A DNA stretch of 5,693 nucleotides, from assembly GCA_027348755.1 (NCBI GenBank), contig DAIEOU010000034.1:1-5693 (forward strand). The letters run 5' to 3'. The notes under the pieces were generated by a model, which was not told the origin of the DNA, made no database searches, and saw only the letters and a list, made by a program, of their open reading frames with translations. Source of the DNA: an archaeon. Lineage in GTDB: Archaea > Nanobdellota > Nanobdellia > Pacearchaeales > GW2011-AR1. How positions within the stretch are numbered: the first letter of the stretch is position 1; each line of letters starts with the position of its first letter. This document shows positions 1-5,056 of the stretch, piece after piece. A program made the position numbers and the translations under genes.

Positions 1-1626
1 TATATGCTGATGTATCCAAACATCTTTGAAACATGCTTTTCCAGTTTCTAGATACCCTCTAAGAAGAGTGTAATATAACTATGTCCTCACTATCTCTTTT
101 CCTTGAGGGCGAAGAGTTGCAGGATACGCTTTATTGAAGAACTCGGGATTTTCTTTGTATTTAAGAATATAAAGTTCAGATATTGAAGAATCGAACCAAG
201 TATCTAGGACGCGTTCTTCAGCTTTCCAAGATACATTAAAATCTGAGACTTTTCCAACTAACTCTCCATTCTTGTACACATCAGATTCCTTGGGTGGCTG
301 TTCTTTCCAAGGGACATAATATTTTCCAGGGTCTGGAACTGCTGTTAAATCTTCATAATGCCATAGAGGTATAGGAGTAGCGTAGAACCTGCGTCTTGAT
401 ATTGGCCAGTCAATTGCAACGGAATCTAACCAGCTATCAAGTATTTTTTTTGCTTCAGGAGGATAGAAATTAATATCATTTGATATTTTACGTACTTTAT
501 CTTTTATTTCAAGTTGTTTTAGATAATACTCAGGCATTTCTATAAACTCAATCTCTGCCCCAGAGCGCTCCGATACAGGAGTGCTATGTACTATCTGTTC
601 TTGTTTGACTAAAAGGCCTTCTTTCTTAAGTTCATCTATTATCTTTTCTCTTCCTTCTTTAACTTTAAGTCCCTTTAAAAATCCTGAATATTCGTTAAGT
701 CTTCCATCTTGGTTTACAGCTATTTTTGAAGGTAAAGAAAGTTCTCTGAAGAATTGTATATCGGTAACATCTCCGCCCATGCACATCATTACTATTCCAG
801 ATCCCTTGTCAACTTTGGCGAATGGATGTTCCATTATAGGAACTTCTATGCCATATAGTGGAGTTATAGCAGTTTTTCCTTCAAGGTGCTGGTATCTTTC
901 ATCTTTAGGATTGTATATTACTGCCCCACATGTGCATATAAGTTCTGGCCTAGTGGTTGCTATTATAATTTCTTCTCCAGTTTCTTTGACCTTCCATTTT
1001 ACATGATTGAATGTGCTTGGTATGTCTTTGTATTCTATCTCTGCATCGGCAACTGTAGTTTGAAGTTTAGGATCCCAGTTGTTTACCCTTTTTGCTTCGT
1101 ATATTCTTTCTTTTTTGAAAAGATCTATGAATGTAGCTTGTGTTAAAGCTCGGTATTCAGGTGAGTCTGTAAGATATACTGCTCCGACATCTTTGCTTTG
1201 GTTGTAAGAAGTAAATGAAATTCCCAGTTTGGAAAAACTGTCTATTGATTCTGCAGAGGTCTCCTTGAGAAGTTGTTCACATAGTGCTACAAATTTTTCT
1301 CTACCTTCTTTGAAAGGAGTAGTGTTAAACTTCTTTTCTGCAGCAAGCTCTATTGGAAGCCCGTTCCTGTCAAGTCCTAAAGGAAATAGGACTGAATGTC
1401 CAGTCATTCTTCTGTGTCTAGCTATGAAATCCATAAATGCATAAGTTGTAGCATGACCCATATGTATTGGGGTGTTGATATATGGAGGAGGGGTGTCTAT
1501 AGAATATATTTTCTTTAGCTTTTTCATGTCTAGCTTAAACATTTCTGCTGACTTCCATGAATCAGTTATTTGTTTCTCAACTTCAGGCGTCCAGTTCGGT
1601 ATGTCTTTTAGTTTTGGAAGAGGCAT
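1..1626 (-). CDS. valS: Valyl-tRNA synthetase, partial, with an in-frame TAG
   Basis: Class I aminoacyl-tRNA synthetase that charges tRNA-Val in the cytoplasm. The N-terminal 515 codons read without a stop. The HIGH-type motif is HMGH at residues 55-58, followed by GLDRNGLPIE (84-93). The CP1 editing domain carries ATTRPE near 223-228. A later DWPISRRR segment and 'LDTWFDSS' lead to RPQGKEIVRT, the signature preceding the catalytic C-half. A TAG at 79-81 follows, and the same frame then continues as LYYTLLRGYLETGKACF to the window edge, matching the family with no gap. The KMSKS loop and anticodon-binding domain lie off the left edge. The ATG at 1624-1626 is the first Met after an upstream in-frame TAA (1657-1659). 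Archaeal ValRS usually has a WCPxC zinc-knuckle segment after the HIGH region; here it reads NNWDPKLQT without cysteines. The gene is divergent from the endonuclease III gene. The family call is firm. Whether the TAG is decoded, a mutation or a base error is open. Confidence 0.9.
79..81 (-). other. In-frame amber (TAG) codon inside valS
   Basis: On the minus strand the codons read GTG AGG ACA TAG TTA TAT TAC, giving V-R-T-stop-L-Y-Y. Archaeal ValRS proteins have a Trp after 'I(I/V)RT' (for example RTWAFYT), so TAG replaces an expected TGG by one G-to-A change. Twenty-six further sense codons with ValRS-like sequence follow to the window edge. There is no start codon right after the TAG that would suggest a split gene. 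Reading as Trp by a suppressor tRNA, reading as pyrrolysine, a true nonsense mutation and a sequencing error all fit the sequence. Confidence 0.9.
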
Positions 1627-1648
1627 GATTTTCGGACGGCAGGAGGGG

Positions 1649-1656
1649 TTAAAAAG
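1649..1656. promoter_or_regulatory. Putative shared TATA-like box for valS and nth
   Basis: The 50 bp between the valS start (1626, minus) and the nth start (1677, plus) hold one clear A/T tract, TTAAAAAG, which reads CTTTTTAA on the other strand. Its centre is about 24.5 bp from the nth ATG and 26.5 bp from the valS ATG. That is the archaeal TATA-to-transcription-start distance, so both mRNAs would be leaderless. A purine run (AGGAGGGG, 1641-1648) lies just beside it on the nth-upstream side. The assignment rests on position and composition only. Confidence 0.45.
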
Positions 1657-1676
1657 TTAGCGGATTTCTATTAAAT

Positions 1677-2288
1677 ATGAATAAAAAAGAGTATTTTATG
1701 CTTATACTGAAGGCTGCTGAAAAGAAATTTGGAAATGCTGATAAAAGGCTTGCAGGAGACAGTTGGCCTGAGGCTTGGCAGACTCTTGTGGCAACTATAA
1801 TGAGCGCTCAAACAAGGGATGAAGTAACTATACCTGTGGCAGAAGAGCTTTTTGAAACATATCCGAATGTGCGGAAATTAGCATCTGCTAGAGAGAGGGA
1901 TGTACTTAAAATAATAAAAAGAGTCAATTTTAGCAAGACTAAAGCAAAGAATGTGATAGAGGCCGCTAAAGTACTTGTGGAAAGATACAATGGAAAGGTA
2001 CCTGATAGCATAGATGAGCTTGTTGAGCTTCCAGGTGTTGGAAGGAAGACGGCAAACCTTGTTATTGCAGAATGTCATGCAAAAGCAGGGATATGTGTTG
2101 ATACACATGTTCATAGAATAAGTAATGTTATAGGCCTTGTTAAAACGAAAACGCCAACGCAGACTGAATACGCGCTGATGGAGATAGCTCCTAAGAAGTA
2201 TTGGAGTAGGATAAATCGCCTCTTTGTACTCTGGGGGAAATCTGTAAGAGGGAGAGACAGAAAAAAGATTCTTTCTGCATTACAATAA
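1677..2288 (+). CDS. nth: Endonuclease III-family DNA glycosylase lacking the Fe-S cluster
   Basis: Base-excision repair enzyme of the HhH-GPD superfamily, expected to remove oxidised pyrimidines and nick abasic sites. At 203 residues it is close to E. coli Nth (about 211). It has the N-terminal 'SAQTRD' segment (43-48), the helix-hairpin-helix LPGVGRKTAN (118-127) and the downstream VDTHVHR (141-147). Lys124 and Asp142 correspond to the catalytic Lys120 and Asp138 of E. coli Nth, with the same spacing of 18. The C-terminus differs: after the 'LFVLWGKSVRG' stretch, where the C-x6-C-x2-C-x5-C cluster would start, it ends in RDRKKILSALQ. The only cysteines in the protein are 133 and 140, so no 4Fe-4S cluster can form. 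Another reading frame there gives two Cys codons ten residues apart, which does not restore the motif, so a simple frameshift is unlikely. The ATG sits just after the divergent valS promoter region. It ends in TAA. Confidence 0.9.
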   Translation: MNKKEYFMLILKAAEKKFGNADKRLAGDSWPEAWQTLVATIMSAQTRDEVTIPVAEELFETYPNVRKLASARERDVLKIIKRVNFSKTKAKNVIEAAKVLVERYNGKVPDSIDELVELPGVGRKTANLVIAECHAKAGICVDTHVHRISNVIGLVKTKTPTQTEYALMEIAPKKYWSRINRLFVLWGKSVRGRDRKKILSALQ

Positions 2289-2290
2289 TA

Positions 2291-2298
2291 TTCATAAA
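2291..2298 (+). promoter_or_regulatory. Putative TATA-like box for the 196-residue gene
   Basis: TTCATAAA, part of TTCATAAATAC, lies in the 31-bp gap after nth and is centred about 25.5 bp before the ATG at 2320. This position predicts a leaderless transcript. The gene could also be read through from nth. Confidence 0.35.
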
Positions 2299-2319
2299 TA
2301 CAAGTTATGCTTCTTATTT

Positions 2320-2910
2320 ATGGTAAGCGCAAGATTCTTTGCAGATTTGGGCAATGCTAAATTTAATGAGAGAGGAAGAATGGATATTGCAAAAAGGTTG
2401 TTTGTAGGATCGAACTATGAAGGAAAGATACCTGGGGAAATTGAGCCTATTATAAGTGAGATTGTAAATGGAGCATTAATTGCTTTCGGAAAGAAACCAG
2501 TGTTTACTTATGCAGGTTTTGAAAAAAAGGCAGTCTGTATGTATGCTGAAGAATATACTACCAGTTTATGGGGAAGCTTTATAGATTCGTTTGATGAAAG
2601 TCAGATTGTTTCGGATAAAGTGCTTAATTCTATAGGATTTCTTGTGAAGCCACATATAGGGTATGTATTAGGAGAAGCTTATACTGAAGTTCAGCTTAAT
2701 TCTCTCGTTTCAGGATGTTTTCCGATATGGCCTTCGGTATCTGGATCAAGAAATGTAAAGATACCTGAACAAGACATTGCTAAGTATCGTTCAGGGAGCG
2801 AGTACGACGGAATTATATCTAGAATATCTGAAGGTATGGCTCCTCTTGTCAAGGAAGATGTAGAAATAATGTCAAGAGGCTATGAATACATAGAATCAGA
2901 TTTTCCTTAA
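2320..2910 (+). CDS. Hypothetical protein, 196 residues
   Basis: I do not recognise this protein. It starts MVSARFFADLG and ends IESDFP, with TAA at 2908-2910. It appears soluble: there is no signal peptide and no segment long or hydrophobic enough to be a confident membrane helix, though GFLVKPHIGYVLGEAY (about 106-121) is moderately hydrophobic. Acidic and basic residues are mixed throughout, with aromatic residues spread along the chain, as in a folded globular protein. There are only two cysteines and no obvious metal- or nucleotide-binding motif. It follows nth by 31 bp on the same strand, but a TATA-like box in the gap suggests its own promoter. Its stop overlaps that of the convergent 68-residue gene. 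Codon use looks like the neighbours, and the frame is long and uninterrupted, so I take it as real. Confidence 0.75.
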   Translation: MVSARFFADLGNAKFNERGRMDIAKRLFVGSNYEGKIPGEIEPIISEIVNGALIAFGKKPVFTYAGFEKKAVCMYAEEYTTSLWGSFIDSFDESQIVSDKVLNSIGFLVKPHIGYVLGEAYTEVQLNSLVSGCFPIWPSVSGSRNVKIPEQDIAKYRSGSEYDGIISRISEGMAPLVKEDVEIMSRGYEYIESDFP

Positions 2911-3113
2911 GGCAAATTATTTCTTATAACTCTTTTTCTATGTAATGCGTATTCTTCATCTGTGTAAAACATTCCAGTGGCTAAACGTGCATCAACTGGA
3001 GAATATCTACCTGACTGGGTGTATTCACATGCTTTTGCTCTTCCTGTTTCGTTGATTTCCATAGGAGGTAGGTCTCGGTTAATAACTGCTTTCCAGTCTA
3101 GAGTTTCTGGCAT
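2907..3113 (-). CDS. Hypothetical small protein, 68 residues
   Basis: I do not recognise this protein. It is short, soluble and highly charged, beginning MPETLDWKAVINRDLPP and ending HRKRVIRNNLP. There is no membrane segment and a single cysteine. The stretch SGRYSPVDARLATGMFYTDEEY has the varied, aromatic-containing composition of a genuine folded or motif-bearing protein. Support for its being real: the frame fills the space between its neighbours with its TAA (2909-2907) sharing TTAA with the convergent gene's stop, and its ATG lies 25 bp from an A/T box that also faces the Sec61-beta gene. An in-frame TGA (3122-3120) lies just upstream, so this start is the first available ATG. The opposite strand holds a competing open frame at 2977-3174, which would overlap the Sec61-beta start and has an implausible composition. 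Confidence 0.7.
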   Translation of the reverse strand: MPETLDWKAVINRDLPPMEINETGRAKACEYTQSGRYSPVDARLATGMFYTDEEYALHRKRVIRNNLP

Positions 3114-3134
3114 GTATTTTCAGAGAGGCATACA

Positions 3135-3142
3135 TTTTTATA
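3135..3142. promoter_or_regulatory. Putative shared TATA box for the 68-residue gene and Sec61-beta
   Basis: TTTTTATA (TATAAAAA on the minus strand) lies at the exact midpoint of the 50-bp gap between the divergent start codons at 3113 and 3164, 25.5 bp from each. This matches the archaeal TATA-to-start distance for leaderless transcripts in both directions. No Shine-Dalgarno sequence precedes the Sec61-beta ATG. Confidence 0.5.
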
Positions 3143-3163
3143 CATTCTGTTTTACATCTTTAG

Positions 3164-3331
3164 ATGGCAAATAACGAACAGATAAGCACACCAGGGGTCT
3201 TTGGAGGTTTGATAAGTTATGATGAAGAAATTGGAAGTAAGGTAAAACTATCTCCTTCTCAAGTATTGTGGTTTGTGGGTTTAATTCTCCTTTTTGTTAT
3301 CGGACTTAAGATGTTCTTCCCAATAGCATAA
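3164..3331 (+). CDS. secG: Preprotein translocase Sec61-beta subunit
   Basis: Small, non-essential-type subunit of the archaeal SecYE-beta protein-conducting channel in the cytoplasmic membrane, often labelled SecG in archaea. At 55 residues it has the family's usual size. The N-terminal part carries the glycine-rich 'STPGVFGGLISYDEE' segment (8-22), then KVKLSPSQVL, where archaeal homologues have a short basic/Pro-containing stretch before the helix. One C-terminal transmembrane helix spans about 35-53 (LWFVGLILLFVIGL core). There is no signal peptide, consistent with a tail-anchored protein. It starts at ATG 3164 and stops with TAA at 3329-3331. It lies 44 bp upstream of NAC on the same strand, so two factors that act on nascent chains are neighbours. 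Each has its own TATA-like box. Confidence 0.9.
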   Translation: MANNEQISTPGVFGGLISYDEEIGSKVKLSPSQVLWFVGLILLFVIGLKMFFPIA

Positions 3332-3345
3332 TTGTTCTTAGAAAC

Positions 3346-3353
3346 TTATTTAT
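3346..3353 (+). promoter_or_regulatory. Putative TATA box for NAC
   Basis: TTATTTAT, within CTTATTTATATTC, lies in the 44-bp gap after Sec61-beta, centred about 26 bp before the NAC ATG at 3376. No Shine-Dalgarno sequence is present upstream of that ATG, so a leaderless transcript is likely. Confidence 0.45.
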
Positions 3354-3375
3354 ATTCAATTAATGAGAGTGTTGG

Positions 3376-3705
3376 ATGTTTGGAGGAATAAACCCTGGGC
3401 AGATGAAGGCAATGATGAAGCAGTTGGGTATAAAGCAAGAAGATATTGAAGTATTAAGAGTAATAATCGAAAAGGCAGATGGAAACAAAGTTATAATAGA
3501 GCCTGCGCAGGTTCAAAGGATAGTAATGCAAGGGCAAGAAAGCTGGCAGGTTAGTGGTGAGTCCAGAGAGGAGTCTGGAATGTCTGAATCTGATATTGAG
3601 CTTGTTGCTGAGAAGACTGGGAAGAGCAAGATTGACGCTAAAAAAGCCATTGAAGAGGCTGGAGGAGATATTGCTCAGGCAATACTCTCTTTATCAGAGT
3701 CTTAA
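3376..3705 (+). CDS. nac: Nascent polypeptide-associated complex protein (archaeal NAC)
   Basis: Ribosome-associated chaperone that binds emerging nascent chains. In archaea it is a homodimer of one alpha-type subunit. At 109 residues it has the normal length. The N-terminus MFGGINPGQMKAMMKQLGI (1-19) is the typical archaeal NAC opening. The NAC beta-barrel domain follows: VIIEKADGNKVIIEPAQVQRIVMQG (about 29-53) and ESWQVSGE. A short linker leads to a C-terminal UBA domain (about 70-109) that starts ESDIELVAEKTGKSK and contains KKAIEEAGGDIAQAILSL. It ends in TAA. It lies just downstream of Sec61-beta on the same strand, which fits a shared role in co-translational handling of exported proteins, though the promoters look separate. 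Confidence 0.95.
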   Translation: MFGGINPGQMKAMMKQLGIKQEDIEVLRVIIEKADGNKVIIEPAQVQRIVMQGQESWQVSGESREESGMSESDIELVAEKTGKSKIDAKKAIEEAGGDIAQAILSLSES

Positions 3706-3783
3706 AAGCATTTTATTGCACTTTAATTGGTCACTATTATGCAAGAATTACAACATAATTTGTCCTCGCTGTTGTACATAAGG

Positions 3784-3791
3784 TATTTAAA
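3784..3791 (+). promoter_or_regulatory. Putative TATA box for the 141-residue gene
   Basis: TATTTAAA, within GGTATTTAAAC, is the best TATA-like sequence in the 142-bp gap between NAC and the next gene. It predicts a transcription start near 3814 and hence a 5' leader of about 34 nt, unlike the other genes here. I see no tRNA or other RNA gene in this gap. Confidence 0.4.
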
Positions 3792-3831
3792 CTAATGTCT
3801 CTTGGGCAATATTACCTCTGCAGTCATTATC

Positions 3832-3838
3832 AGGGGAT
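3832..3838 (+). promoter_or_regulatory. Possible Shine-Dalgarno site for the 141-residue gene
   Basis: AGGGGAT ends 9 nt before the ATG at 3848. It is an imperfect match to the archaeal GGAGGTGAT complement of the 16S rRNA 3' end. It is the only gene in the window whose predicted mRNA leader holds such a sequence. Confidence 0.3.
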
Positions 3839-3847
3839 TGTTTATTT

Positions 3848-4273
3848 ATGGAGAAAATAATAAAGGAAAAAATAAGTGCAGACCATCTGTTATATGTAAG
3901 TTTAAAGTATACTAAGACGTGCGATGTAATAATCAATCTTCTGCTTAGATGGAGAATAATGATTGACCTTGCTATGGATGTTCTTGTTGAGAGGGCTAAG
4001 AAGCAGAAGAAGTGGAAACCAATACCTGATGCCCCAAGGGCAAAGCTAATACAGCTTAAGAAGATTTATGCCAATGATGAGGTAATAAGTAAGACCCTTG
4101 ATTTATATGAATTATTCAGAGACATAGAATCTCTTGAGAAAATAAGAGAGAACGAATTTAGGAAAGGAGTAACCCTAAAAGTTGTTCATAAGGGACAGAT
4201 GATTTCAATAACCATAGACACGCTTAAAGAATATTCGGCGCTGTTAGAAAGGTTTATAAGTTCTCTTAAATAA
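3848..4273 (+). CDS. Hypothetical helical protein, 141 residues
   Basis: I cannot assign a function. The protein looks largely alpha-helical and soluble. The N-terminal half contains ISADHLLYVSLKYTKTCDV and then a hydrophobic/basic helix, LLLRWRIMIDLAMDVLVERA (about 32-51). A Lys/Pro-rich turn, KKQKKWKPIPDAPRAK, follows. The C-terminal half holds KTLDLYELFRDIESLEKIRENEFRKG and a short segment ending in EYSALLERFISSL. The all-helical pattern with a conserved-looking 'RENEFRK' is loosely like HEPN-type helical bundles, but I see no convincing RxxxxH motif, so that is not a call. I have an impression of similar unnamed proteins in DPANN archaea, not checked. No other ATG lies between the upstream in-frame TAA (3788-3790) and 3848. 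MinD starts 27 bp after its stop, so the two may be co-transcribed. Confidence 0.8.
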   Translation: MEKIIKEKISADHLLYVSLKYTKTCDVIINLLLRWRIMIDLAMDVLVERAKKQKKWKPIPDAPRAKLIQLKKIYANDEVISKTLDLYELFRDIESLEKIRENEFRKGVTLKVVHKGQMISITIDTLKEYSALLERFISSLK

Positions 4274-4276
4274 AAT
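4269..4276 (+). promoter_or_regulatory. Possible TATA-like box for minD
   Basis: AATAAAAT, overlapping the stop codon of the 141-residue gene, is centred about 28 bp before the minD ATG. No Shine-Dalgarno sequence is visible in the 27-bp gap. It may instead be incidental, with minD read through from upstream. Confidence 0.3.
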
Positions 4277-4300
4277 CAACTATTTCGGCTCATTGAGCGC

Positions 4301-5056
4301 ATGGCACGACTTATAACTATTACTTCAGGAAAGGGAGGTGTTGGAAAAACCACCACTGCAATCAATTTGGGTGCAGCCCTAAATGGGTTCGGTAAAGAAG
4401 TTATTGTTCTTGATGCGAATTTAACAACTCCTAACGTTGGATTACATCTCGGAGCTCCAATAGTTCCTGTAAGCTTGAATCATGTTCTTCTTGGAAAAGC
4501 GAAGATAGGAGATGCTATATACGAGCATGAGTCGGGGACTAAAGTAGTTCCAAGCAGCCTTTCTGTGAAGGAGCTGCGAAGACTAAATCATGGAAAACTC
4601 AAGGAAGTTGGAAAGAAGCTCAGAAAAATGGCTGATTTTGTAATATATGACAGCGCTGCAGGTCTTGGGCCTGAGGCACTCGCGGCATTTGATGCAGCGG
4701 ACGAGCTTATAATAGTAACAAATCCTGAGATACCTGCTGTAACTGATGCTTTAAAGACAAGTAAGGTTCTGGAAGAACTTGGAAAACCTGTAAAAGGGGT
4801 CGTAGTAACAAGAGTAAGAGGAATAAAAACAGAAATGCCCATAACTAACATAAGAGACATGCTTGAGCTTCCGATTCTTGCAGTGATTCCAGAAGAAAAG
4901 AATATGCAGGCAGCATTGGTAATGAAGAACGCAATAATTCACACACATCCTCGCAGCAAAGCTTCACGAGCTTACCGTAAGCTTGCTGCAAAAATACTCG
5001 GAAATAACGAATACAAGGAAAAATACACCTTTGTTGAGAAGATTTTCGGTGTCTGA
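4301..5056 (+). CDS. minD: MinD/ParA-family ATPase (cell-division/partitioning type)
   Basis: P-loop ATPase of the MinD/Mrp/ParA superfamily, expected to dimerise with ATP and act at the membrane in positioning or partitioning. It has 251 residues, a normal length. The deviant Walker A motif is KGGVGKTT (11-18) with the signature Lys11 and Lys16. Switch I is DANLTTPN (38-45). Walker B/switch II is the hydrophobic strand FVIYDSAAGLG with Asp117. NPEIPAVTDALK and VVVTRVRG follow as in archaeal MinD proteins. The C-terminus, KYTFVEKIFGV, is a short amphipathic stretch that could serve as a membrane-targeting helix, but it is weakly basic. No MinC, MinE or FtsZ gene is nearby. Archaea often carry MinD homologues without MinE, so the exact role is uncertain. 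It ends with TGA and abuts the stop of the convergent JAMM-like gene. Confidence 0.92.
   Translation: MARLITITSGKGGVGKTTTAINLGAALNGFGKEVIVLDANLTTPNVGLHLGAPIVPVSLNHVLLGKAKIGDAIYEHESGTKVVPSSLSVKELRRLNHGKLKEVGKKLRKMADFVIYDSAAGLGPEALAAFDAADELIIVTNPEIPAVTDALKTSKVLEELGKPVKGVVVTRVRGIKTEMPITNIRDMLELPILAVIPEEKNMQAALVMKNAIIHTHPRSKASRAYRKLAAKILGNNEYKEKYTFVEKIFGV

Noticed and set aside
581..1006. Plus-strand open frame of 141 codons
   Set aside because: Lies wholly antisense to valS, is rich in Ser and Leu as complementary-strand frames often are, and has no promoter or family resemblance.
1878..2114. Minus-strand open frame within nth
   Set aside because: Antisense to a well-supported glycosylase gene, and Cys/Tyr-rich without any motif.
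2221..2320. Frameshift that hid the Fe-S motif of nth
   Set aside because: The alternative frame has only two Cys codons, ten residues apart, not the C-x6-C-x2-C-x5-C pattern, and the remaining frame stops at once.
2977..3174. Plus-strand open frame of 65 codons opposite the 68-residue gene
   Set aside because: Overlaps the Sec61-beta start and its promoter box. The minus-strand frame has better composition, boundaries and promoter position.
3706..3847. Possible RNA gene in the longest gene-free gap
   Set aside because: No tRNA T-arm signature, no strong inverted repeats and no convincing C/D-box pair. It is better explained as a promoter and leader.
4588..4948. Minus-strand open frames within minD
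   Set aside because: Antisense shadows of a clear MinD gene, with Ser/Phe- and Cys/Tyr-rich sequence unlike real proteins.
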